From: Bacillus pumilus
GTDB taxonomy: Bacteria; Bacillota; Bacilli; Bacillales; Bacillaceae
Length of the DNA: 64,000 nucleotides
Reading direction: 5' to 3'
NCBI RefSeq assembly: GCF_009937765.1
Contig: NZ_CP047089.1
Coordinates: forward strand, 434,001 to 498,000
Both the position numbers and the translations under genes were made by a program. The notes beneath the pieces were generated by a model, which was given only the letters and a program-made list of their open reading frames with translations, searched no databases and had not been told where the DNA came from. Shown here piece by piece: positions 43,388 through 50,974 of the stretch; positions within the stretch are counted from its first letter, which is position 1, and every line of letters begins with the position of its first letter.

Positions 43388-46018
43388 GTGAAAAAAACCA
43401 TCAAGATTATGTTACTCGCAGCTGCCTTTGGTATGACAGTACATACGGGCAAAGAAGCACAAGCAGCCTCCTATGTCGATCAATCCATTTATACGATGAA
43501 CACCTCAAAAGTATTTACAACAGAATCAGAAGTGAAAAAAGCAGTGGAAACATTGAAGAAGGACAAAAAGTGGACAGCCACTTATCAAACCTCAGGAAAC
43601 ACGTCGACCTATCAGCTCACTGCCTCAGGATATGAATCACAAGCAGCAGCGAGTGCAAGTGCAGCTGCATTAAAAAAAGAGACGGGCATGAGCGGTACAG
43701 TGTCGCCAGTAGGTGACCGGCTCCCTTTACAAAAGGTCGTATCTGACCCCGTCAATGATGAAGCTCAGGCGAAAAAGCTCTCACTCGAGCTAACGAAAAC
43801 ATCAGGACTCAATAGCACCTATGAGGCCATCAATCAAAGCAGACCTTCTTATCAGGTCATTTCAGGAACCATTGATTCTGAAACGAAAGTTAAAAACATT
43901 CAAACCGAATTACAAAAGCAGGCCGGTGTCACGAGTACATACCAAACTGAAAACAAAGCTGGCACTGTGTATCAGCTGATTTCAGGTGGTATCGTTGGAC
44001 AAAGTAAGGCGAATACGATCCTGCAAGGCTTTCAAAAAGAGTCTGGTTTAAAAGCAGTGCTTCAAACGGTGACAGCAGGCAAGCCGTATTACATCGTCAC
44101 ATCAGCTGCACAAGTGAACCAGTCAAAAGCACAGACACTTCTTACCCAGCTTCAAAGAGAAGCAAAGATCAACGGGAAGATTCAAAAGACAGGCGCTTTA
44201 AAAAATGTGTATCGCTTGGAATCAGGCTATTTCAAAGACAGCAAACAAGCATCCTCCGCAGCGGCCCAGATTAAGAAACAAACCGGCGCTACAGGGACTG
44301 TGCAGCGAGTGGGAAAAACAAAAAATTATATCGTGAAGCTCAATCAACTGAACGATACAGCATACGGAAAAACGGTGGCCTTTTTCAAGAAAAAGAAATG
44401 GCGCTACACATCGCAAAAGATCTCTTCTACACAGCCATATCAAGTAGTGACTGGAAACCTATTAGGAGATGATCAAGCGAAAAAAGCAGCAGCTTTCTTC
44501 CAAAAGAAAAAGGTATCAGCGACAACGAAAAAAACAGGTAAAGCATCTGACAGCACGTATCGACTTGTCGTCAATCAATCAGCGGAGCAAGCCAAAATCA
44601 ATAAAGGTGCCGCATATTTAAAAACGCAGAAGGTGACAAGCAGCATTACAACTGGTAAGGGCCAAGCTGTCAGCAAAACGTATAGTCTTAAGACGACACC
44701 TGTATATGAGCAAAGTAAAGTCAAGCAGGCTCAAGAGATCATCAAAAAAAATGGCGTTGCCAGCAGTACAAAAACGTTGGCAGAAGTGGTTAAACAATAC
44801 CGAATCACAACAGAGCCGACAGTGAATCAGACAAAACTCAATCAAGCGCTAAGCTATTTAACGAAACAAAAAATGAAAGCAGCTGCTCAAAAAACAGGGA
44901 CAGCTGATTATGCTCAATATCAGATTAAAACAGGTACCATCTCAACAGCTACATTGCGCGACCAAGGCTTGGCATTTTTCAAAAAACGGAATGAACCAGC
45001 TGTCTATCAGACAACAACGAAACCAACCTACAAAATCAACATTACGCAGCAATTCACAGGATTACCAACTGTAAATGCGGCGATTGCTTTTGTGAAAAGT
45101 CAATATGGCTGGACAGCTACAGCCGTAAAAATCAAAAATGGCCCAATGGTCATGCAAACGAACTACAACCTCACTGTCAACGAGATGGTGAACAAGCAAA
45201 TGAAGGTGTCCCCACAGACCGATGGTGCAGCCTATGTATATGCACCATATGTCGACGCGGCGACGTCAACTGTGAATACGGACGGCTTAAATGTTCGTTC
45301 GACACCTGATTCGAGCTCTGCTAGCAACATCGTGGCGCAGCTGAATAAAGGAGCAAAAGTGAAACAGCTTGGGAAAGAAGGAAACTGGATCAAGATCAGC
45401 CTTGGCTGGAGAAATGCAAGTGCAGCAGAGGTGCAAAAATATGTAGACCCAGCTAACATTGCAGAAGGCACTCAATCTTACTTCCAATTTCTAAAACTCT
45501 CTGAAGCTGCGAATCTCAATCCGGCAGAAGTCAATTCAAAGATTCTAGCAGGCAAAGGGATTCTAGCAGGTAAAGGACAAGCCTTTATTACGGCAGCGAA
45601 AACGTATCATATCAACGAAATTTATCTCATTTCTCATGCGTTGCTTGAAACAGGTAACGGAGGTTCCATTTTAGCGAATGGGACGATGTTTAATGGAAAG
45701 AAAGTATATAACATGTATGGCATTGGCGCATACGACAGCAATCCAAATTACCTCGGTGCAAAATATGCGTATGAACAGCAATGGTTCACGCCAGAGGCAG
45801 CGATTATTGGCGGGGCAAAATTCATTGGCAACAGCTATATCAATCACGCCACATACAAACAAGATACGATTTATAAAATGCGCTGGTCTAGTGCAGCGAC
45901 TCATCAATATGCAACAGATATTGGCTGGGCATATAAACAAGTCACTCGTATGTATAGCTTGTATAACTTACTTGATAACTATACGCTCTATTACGATATC
46001 CCAGTCTATAACAAATAA
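43388..46018 (+). CDS. lytD: Endo-beta-N-acetylglucosaminidase autolysin LytD
   Basis: About 876 aa, secreted. The signal peptide MKKTIKIMLLAAAFGMTVHT is cleaved near AQAAS. Roughly the first 600 residues are about nine to ten degenerate 65-75-aa wall-binding repeats (each with K..Y.L/I.SG and QL..ESG segments). An SH3b-like segment follows (DGLNVRSTPDSSSASNIVAQ, then GNWIKISLGWRNA), then the C-terminal glucosaminidase domain with catalytic Glu754 in ISHALLETGNG and NMYGIGAYDSNPNYLGA. It cleaves the glycan strands of peptidoglycan. The GTG at 43388 is chosen over GTG 43382 for spacing from AGAGAGGGAC. Length and architecture agree with B. subtilis LytD (880 aa), which adjoins tag genes there too. 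Confidence 0.94.
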   Translation: MKKTIKIMLLAAAFGMTVHTGKEAQAASYVDQSIYTMNTSKVFTTESEVKKAVETLKKDKKWTATYQTSGNTSTYQLTASGYESQAAASASAAALKKETGMSGTVSPVGDRLPLQKVVSDPVNDEAQAKKLSLELTKTSGLNSTYEAINQSRPSYQVISGTIDSETKVKNIQTELQKQAGVTSTYQTENKAGTVYQLISGGIVGQSKANTILQGFQKESGLKAVLQTVTAGKPYYIVTSAAQVNQSKAQTLLTQLQREAKINGKIQKTGALKNVYRLESGYFKDSKQASSAAAQIKKQTGATGTVQRVGKTKNYIVKLNQLNDTAYGKTVAFFKKKKWRYTSQKISSTQPYQVVTGNLLGDDQAKKAAAFFQKKKVSATTKKTGKASDSTYRLVVNQSAEQAKINKGAAYLKTQKVTSSITTGKGQAVSKTYSLKTTPVYEQSKVKQAQEIIKKNGVASSTKTLAEVVKQYRITTEPTVNQTKLNQALSYLTKQKMKAAAQKTGTADYAQYQIKTGTISTATLRDQGLAFFKKRNEPAVYQTTTKPTYKINITQQFTGLPTVNAAIAFVKSQYGWTATAVKIKNGPMVMQTNYNLTVNEMVNKQMKVSPQTDGAAYVYAPYVDAATSTVNTDGLNVRSTPDSSSASNIVAQLNKGAKVKQLGKEGNWIKISLGWRNASAAEVQKYVDPANIAEGTQSYFQFLKLSEAANLNPAEVNSKILAGKGILAGKGQAFITAAKTYHINEIYLISHALLETGNGGSILANGTMFNGKKVYNMYGIGAYDSNPNYLGAKYAYEQQWFTPEAAIIGGAKFIGNSYINHATYKQDTIYKMRWSSAATHQYATDIGWAYKQVTRMYSLYNLLDNYTLYYDIPVYNK

Positions 46019-46062
46019 AAAAACGTCCGTGCTTCCTATTGAGAAGCCGGACGTTTTTTGTG
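46017..46062. terminator. Bidirectional terminator between lytD and tagB
   Basis: Stem ACGTCCG-(T)-GCTTC / GAAGC-CGGACGT with A and T runs on both sides. The tagB stop codon lies inside the hairpin loop. Confidence 0.9.
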
Positions 46063-47223
46063 TAAGAGCTGCTGTTCAATAAAGGATAAGAGCTGTTCAC
46101 TGGACCTTCCCTCTGAATATTGATTCCATTCCTCGGCAAAGGTTTTGATTTGTCTTTGGTGATCTGATTCTTTTAGATGAAGGAGCTCTTTCAAGAGCAT
46201 GTTTTGAGTGACACAAGCCTTCCCGGGAATGATGTCCTCATACCGATCGACTAAACCGCGCTTCTCTCGATAAGTGTCTAAGTCATAGGTGAAGAATAAA
46301 ACGGGCTTTTCAAGCAGCGCATATTCAAATACGATCGACGAGTAATCTGTGATCAGGACATCGCACACACGAAGCAATGGATAAAGCGGCTGATCAGATA
46401 CATCAAATATCCATTCATCGTCTGTTTCCGCCTTCGCTAAATGCTTGACCGCAGGATGTAACTTGACGAGCAGAATATAATCGCCGTTTAGCTCTGTTTG
46501 CAATTGCTCCTTTGAAAAAGGCAGGATAAGACCGTCCATTGCAAAGTCTCGATAGGTCGGCGCATAAAGCAGGATCTTTTTCCCTTTAGGAAAATCATTC
46601 CGCTTCAATGAATGTCGGCGCTGATCATAGTACAAATCCGTCATTGGTACACCAGTTGGTAAAAAACGTTCATCATTTACCCCAAACGAAGACTTAAAAA
46701 TCTCGCGCATATGATTTGAGCCTGTAACAATATAATCGAAAGACGCATAGACTCGTTTGAATCGTTTGATGTCACGAGGACTTCGTTCTGAATTTGATGC
46801 ATCTTCAAGACCAAATTTTTTCAACGCCCCATTGGCATGCCATACTTGAATACAAGTGGTAGAAGGACGTTTTCTGAGTACACTTGTCATGAGAAAGTAA
46901 TTATCTGTCACGACAACCTTGCTTTTAAACATTGTATAAATACATTGAATGAGATGGAGAGGATTTTTTTCATGAAAATAGCGAAATGACAAATGAGACG
47001 TGTCCTTTTCTATCGCAGAAGCATGCTTCGTGTAGAGGACAGTGAGCTTCATCTTCATGTTCGCCTGTTGTTGATAAGTATCAATAAGAGCAGCTGCATT
47101 CTCTTGAAATGAAACAAGCAGCGTCACCTGGTTTTCCCGTGGTTTCACGCCGCTCATTAGCCATCCAATGAAAGAAACGAAAGCTGCATAGCCTGAAATG
47201 ATCATTGAGCGTATAGTTCTCAT
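46036..47223 (-). CDS. tagB: Teichoic acid primase TagB (CDP-glycerol:glycerophosphate glycerophosphotransferase)
   Basis: 395 aa. It adds the first glycerol phosphate to the ManNAc-GlcNAc-undecaprenyl linkage unit at the cytoplasmic face. The N-terminal hydrophobic/amphipathic segment (about 5-25) is typical of TagB. The glycerophosphotransferase core has IQVWHANGALKKFGLED (catalytic His), LLYAPTYRDF, VKLHPAVK and DVLITDYSSIVFEYALLEKP. It starts 11 nt after tagA in the same operon. Its stop codon is inside the shared terminator. Confidence 0.94.
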   Translation of the reverse strand: MRTIRSMIISGYAAFVSFIGWLMSGVKPRENQVTLLVSFQENAAALIDTYQQQANMKMKLTVLYTKHASAIEKDTSHLSFRYFHEKNPLHLIQCIYTMFKSKVVVTDNYFLMTSVLRKRPSTTCIQVWHANGALKKFGLEDASNSERSPRDIKRFKRVYASFDYIVTGSNHMREIFKSSFGVNDERFLPTGVPMTDLYYDQRRHSLKRNDFPKGKKILLYAPTYRDFAMDGLILPFSKEQLQTELNGDYILLVKLHPAVKHLAKAETDDEWIFDVSDQPLYPLLRVCDVLITDYSSIVFEYALLEKPVLFFTYDLDTYREKRGLVDRYEDIIPGKACVTQNMLLKELLHLKESDHQRQIKTFAEEWNQYSEGRSSEQLLSFIEQQLLHKKRPASQ

Positions 47224-47234
47224 TGGTCAGTCTC

Positions 47235-48005
47235 TCACAGCTGCTTCGTCTGATCCTTTACTTGCTCAGGATAGTAACGTTTTTTCCCTTTGTTTTCTTT
47301 CAATACGGCAAAAGCGTATTTGGGAATATTCAGCATTCGTTTCCATCTCCATGGATTCACAACAAGTCTGTACAGCCATTCTGTATTTGTTTTAATCATC
47401 CAGCGTGGTGCACGCTTCACCGTTCCGCTAAATACATCAAAGCTTCCGCCTAAACCGATGCAAACAGCCTGCGGGAATAAATGACGGTATTCATAAATAA
47501 AGTTCTCCTGATTTGGATAACCTAAAGCAACGAATACCATATCGGCTTTCGAGCGGGCGATTTGTTTTGCTACGAAACGTTTATCGGCTTGATAGCCGTC
47601 ACAGCTGCCTGCAATGACCACATTTGGATATTCCGTATCAATTCGCTGTTTAACAGCCTCAAGCACTTCTTTTTTTGCCCCATATAAAAAGATACTTTTA
47701 GACTGCTTGTTTGCTAGATCAAGCATAGACATGAAGACATCAAAGCCAGCAATTCTTGACTTCAGCGGACTTTGTGTCAAACGTGACATCAAGACAACGC
47801 CTACACCATCCGGCAGAACATAATCCGCAGAAGAGACAACTTGATGATACGCATCATCCTTCATAACAGCATAGCCAATCTCTGGATTGACTGTCGCAAT
47901 CATGGCGCCTCTTCTTTGAGAAATATGATGGTGATTCATATAACTAATAAATTCATCTAGGTCGCCGTTTACATAAGAAAGGTTAGAGACCACTTCTGTT
48001 TGCAT
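47235..48005 (-). CDS. tagA: UDP-ManNAc:undecaprenyl-PP-GlcNAc transferase TagA
   Basis: 256 aa, the B. subtilis length. WecG/TagA (GT26) family. It has MIATVNPEIGYAVMKD (active-site Asn-Pro-Glu region), SADYVLPDGVGVVLMSRL, FLYGAKKEVLEAV, VFVALGYPNQENFIYEYRHLF and a C-terminal GGSFDVFSGTVKRAPRWM. It commits linkage-unit synthesis for wall teichoic acid and is membrane-associated. RBS AAAGGAGG precedes ATG 48005. It is divergent from tagD across PhoP-box DNA. Confidence 0.96.
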   Translation of the reverse strand: MQTEVVSNLSYVNGDLDEFISYMNHHHISQRRGAMIATVNPEIGYAVMKDDAYHQVVSSADYVLPDGVGVVLMSRLTQSPLKSRIAGFDVFMSMLDLANKQSKSIFLYGAKKEVLEAVKQRIDTEYPNVVIAGSCDGYQADKRFVAKQIARSKADMVFVALGYPNQENFIYEYRHLFPQAVCIGLGGSFDVFSGTVKRAPRWMIKTNTEWLYRLVVNPWRWKRMLNIPKYAFAVLKENKGKKRYYPEQVKDQTKQL

Positions 48006-48077
48006 TGTTTAGACCTCCTTTTTTATCTTGGTATCTATGAACGTTCATTGTAAATTCATTCTTCGTCTACTCATCAT

Positions 48078-48106
48078 TTTATCACAGATGCTCCATGAAA
48101 TATTAA
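48078..48106 (-). promoter_or_regulatory. Possible promoter of tagAB
   Basis: Minus strand: -35 TTAATA (48106-48101), 17-nt spacer, -10 GATAAA (48083-48078). The -35 overlaps the first PhoP box. Weak hexamers, so tentative. Confidence 0.4.
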
Positions 48107-48141
48107 CAATAACTTTACAAACCTTTAAATTTCATGACATT
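48103..48141 (+). promoter_or_regulatory. PhoP box array, tagAB side
   Basis: TTAACA (48103-48108), TTTACA (48114-48119), TTAAAT (48125-48130) and a weak GACATT (48136-48141) are spaced exactly 11 bp apart. This matches the PhoP consensus of TTAACA-like hexamers every 11 bp. PhoP-P represses tagAB and tagDEF on phosphate limitation in B. subtilis. Confidence 0.75.
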
Positions 48142-48228
48142 TTCATCAATTCATAATGAGGCTGCTGCGAGAAACATTGATTCTTCGGACTTTCGCTTCT
48201 GCACCCAATAAATTGGAAATAGTTTGTC

Positions 48229-48268
48229 TTTACATTTTCTTAACCTTTCATAGGCATTGTGATATAAT
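48229..48268 (+). promoter_or_regulatory. tagDEF promoter with overlapping PhoP boxes
   Basis: -35 TTAACC (48240-48245), 17-nt spacer, -10 TATAAT (48263-48268). TTTACA at 48229-48234 and the -35 itself are 11 bp apart, forming a PhoP site over the promoter, as expected for repression. Confidence 0.7.
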
Positions 48269-48374
48269 GAGGTTCCGAAGAGCGAAAAAATGATCGATGA
48301 TTATAGGATTACGGATAAACATTACTGCATGAAAGCAGTCAAATAAGGAACGAAGAAAGGAGTTTATGTTTGCA

Positions 48375-48764
48375 ATGAAGAAAGTTATTACTTACGGTAC
48401 ATTTGATTTATTACACTGGGGGCACATTAAGCTGCTTGAACGTGCAAAGCAGCTTGGAGATTACTTAGTGGTGGCCATTTCGACAGATGAGTTTAACTTA
48501 CAGAAATCAAAAAAGGCTTATCATAGCTACGAGCATCGAAAGCTCATTCTTGAAACGATTCGTTATGTAGACGAAGTCATTCCAGAAAACAGCTGGGATC
48601 AAAAAGTCCGTGACGTGCAAGAGCACGATATTGATGTGTTTGTCATGGGAGATGACTGGGAAGGTAAATTCGATTTCTTGAAAGAGCATTGCGAAGTCGT
48701 GTACTTGAAAAGAACAGAAGGTATCTCGACAACACAAATTAAGGAAGAAATTGCAGGACTTTAA
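48375..48764 (+). CDS. tagD: Glycerol-3-phosphate cytidylyltransferase
   Basis: 129 aa, identical in length to B. subtilis TagD. The cytidylyltransferase HxGH motif lies in TFDLLHWGHIKLLERAK, RTEGISTT is the second nucleotide-binding motif, and MGDDWEGKFDFL is a family landmark. It makes CDP-glycerol for TagB and TagF. An ATG at 48366 is too close to AAAGGAG; ATG 48375 gives the family N terminus MKKVITYG, though with a long 12-nt spacing. It is the first gene of tagDEF. Confidence 0.96.
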   Translation: MKKVITYGTFDLLHWGHIKLLERAKQLGDYLVVAISTDEFNLQKSKKAYHSYEHRKLILETIRYVDEVIPENSWDQKVRDVQEHDIDVFVMGDDWEGKFDFLKEHCEVVYLKRTEGISTTQIKEEIAGL

Positions 48765-48773
48765 TTATTTAAG

Positions 48774-48814
48774 ATAGTGCTTCTTATCTTTTGGTGAGAA
48801 GTGCTTTTTTATGT
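48774..48814 (+). terminator. Possible terminator/attenuator after tagD
   Basis: AGTGCTTCTTATC and GGTGAGAAGTGCT pair with several wobble pairs, followed by TTTTT. It would reduce read-through from tagD into tagE. Confidence 0.5.
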
Positions 48815-48883
48815 TAACATATCGGTTAAAAATTTATTTAAATATCGACGGAATAATTGGACAACAATGAAAGGTTGAGTGTT

Positions 48884-50887
48884 TTGATCCAAACATGGTT
48901 TAACAAGCTTAGAAAAAAGACACATGAAGATAATCAAAGTCAGCCGCAACAACAATTGCAAATTCCTGATATGGAGTATTACTTTATTACTGGAAGAATT
49001 AAAGAAAAATATGGTGGTATGACGAAGTCGTTATTACTACGTGCGAACTTATTTGGATTAAAGAATATTTCAACCCATTTTTTAACCTTTTCATATGATC
49101 AAGAATTTTCTCAGAAAGTGAAAGGGATCTTTGACAAGCAAATAGTCGATCCTAACGTGACGAAAATCCAAAATATGTATGAAGATTTCCTTATTCCAAA
49201 TTGTTCACCAAAGGAACAGTATCAGCCAACTTATCACGCTGGCAACAATAAAGGGTCATTTGATCATGAAGATCCATCGGTTCGTATGATTAGAAATGAA
49301 AAATCAAATCAAATTGAGATAGTTGATTATTTTCATCCAAATCAGCAATTGGAGAAGCGAGAGGAATATAACTCCCAAGGGCAGTTGCATAAAGTTTCCT
49401 ATTTCTCTCAGGAAACGGGCAAAGTCTATCGAGAACTATTCATTTATGAAAACACTCATATTTATATGAAAAAAGGATATGCTGATCTTAAAGAAGAAGC
49501 TAAAAGTAAATTGAGAGACATCATTTGGTATTCCGAAGAAGGGATAAAAACCTTTAAAAATGAAAAAGAATTAAGACAAGAGTGGCTTACAACTATTCAG
49601 TATAAAAATGATCGGAAAAAGCTCTTTTTAGTTGATAGCCGGAAGCAGGATAAGTATGTGTTCCAATTGAAAAAAAGGAGTTCATCTTATTTCTCAGCAA
49701 TCATTCACAGTAAACACTATGAAAGAGAAAAGACGGAATTACGTTCTGATTATAATGAATTATTTACTCAAGTAAGAAAACAAAAAGTAGATGCCGTCTT
49801 TTTTATCACTGAAGAGCAAAAAACAGACGTAGTGAAACAATTTGGTCATCAAAATATATTCTTTTTAACACCACATACATTAGATCGTTCGTCGCATCAA
49901 GTACAAGATCACTATACTGCTGATCCGAATAAGGTACTGATGATGGCGAGATTGACCAAAATAAAAAATGTCATAGATGCCATACGTTCGTTTGAATTTG
50001 TGATAAAGGAAGTACCGAATGCAAGGCTTGAAATCTTTGGTTCAGGACCTCAAGAAAAGCAACTAAAACAAGAAATTAAAAGATTAGACTTGGGGAATAA
50101 TGTCTTCTTGAAAGGATTCACTCAAAATCCTGATGCTGAATTTAGAACAGCTAGAATGTCCCTTTCTACCTCTATTTTTGAAGGCTGCCCATTGTCAATC
50201 ATGGAATCAATCGTTAACAATTGCCCTGTGATTACCTATAATTACGATTATGGTGCTAGCACGCTTGTGAAAAATCAGTTTAATGGATTTGTTGTTGAGC
50301 AGTATGAAGTGAAACAGTTAGCTAACAAAATCATTGAATTGTTGAAAAATGATGAACAGTATCAGATTTTTTCAGAAAATTGTCAGGAGACTGCAGAGGT
50401 ATATTCAATTCCCAACTATTATGAAAACTGGACAACGGCACTTCATAAAATGATAGAAGTGCGAGAAAAAAGAGACCAAATTCAAAAAATGATGAAGTCT
50501 ATTCATTTTAAATTAGTGGGAATTGATGTTGAACATCATATTCTTTCCTTGGATTTGCACATAGAAGGTGCTATTGAAAAACGAAAAAAGGTTATATTAG
50601 AACTTGTCGGTTATGATCGGCATAACCATGCCGAGTTATTCTCTAAAAAAATCGAAAATTTAAAGGTCTCCTTTCCAATTGGACATGCATCCATACAAGC
50701 TGCATTGAAACGGAACAAAACGAAATATGTTGATTTCTATATTAGAATGAGAGACGCAGAATACAATGAAAACATTAAGCGTTTACCAATTGCCGAGCAT
50801 CTGCTCAATGAAAAAGATGTATCAAAAGTTGACGGTGTTTCTTATAAGACAATTAAAGGGAATTATTCTTGGAAGGTGAATAAATAA
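48884..50887 (+). CDS. tagE: Poly(glycerol-phosphate) alpha-glucosyltransferase TagE
   Basis: About 667 aa. It transfers glucose from UDP-glucose to the glycerol hydroxyls of wall teichoic acid in the cytoplasm. It has IPDMEYYFITGRIKEKYGGM near the N terminus (followed by TKSLLLRAN). The GT4 C-terminal half has VLMMARLTKIKNVIDAIRSF, ARLEIFGSGPQEKQL and SIFEGCPLSIMESI (EX7E-like). A beta-rich extension (about 540-667) ends the protein. A TTG at 48884 preceded by GAAAGG is the likely start; a more upstream TTG (48857) has no Shine-Dalgarno. Length (673 in B. subtilis) and position between tagD and tagF support the call. Confidence 0.85.
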   Translation: MIQTWFNKLRKKTHEDNQSQPQQQLQIPDMEYYFITGRIKEKYGGMTKSLLLRANLFGLKNISTHFLTFSYDQEFSQKVKGIFDKQIVDPNVTKIQNMYEDFLIPNCSPKEQYQPTYHAGNNKGSFDHEDPSVRMIRNEKSNQIEIVDYFHPNQQLEKREEYNSQGQLHKVSYFSQETGKVYRELFIYENTHIYMKKGYADLKEEAKSKLRDIIWYSEEGIKTFKNEKELRQEWLTTIQYKNDRKKLFLVDSRKQDKYVFQLKKRSSSYFSAIIHSKHYEREKTELRSDYNELFTQVRKQKVDAVFFITEEQKTDVVKQFGHQNIFFLTPHTLDRSSHQVQDHYTADPNKVLMMARLTKIKNVIDAIRSFEFVIKEVPNARLEIFGSGPQEKQLKQEIKRLDLGNNVFLKGFTQNPDAEFRTARMSLSTSIFEGCPLSIMESIVNNCPVITYNYDYGASTLVKNQFNGFVVEQYEVKQLANKIIELLKNDEQYQIFSENCQETAEVYSIPNYYENWTTALHKMIEVREKRDQIQKMMKSIHFKLVGIDVEHHILSLDLHIEGAIEKRKKVILELVGYDRHNHAELFSKKIENLKVSFPIGHASIQAALKRNKTKYVDFYIRMRDAEYNENIKRLPIAEHLLNEKDVSKVDGVSYKTIKGNYSWKVNK

Positions 50888-50974
50888 TGAATAGAAACTT
50901 TTAATTATCATATATCGTGTTATAAGTACGACAATAAACTTTAGATTTCTATGAACAGAGGAGATAAATGATTA

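Noticed and set aside
45541-45576. 18-bp direct repeat inside lytD (GATTCTAGCAGG twice)
   Set aside because: It encodes the ILAGKG-ILAGKG segment, which has a counterpart in B. subtilis LytD; a coding repeat, not a mobile or regulatory element.
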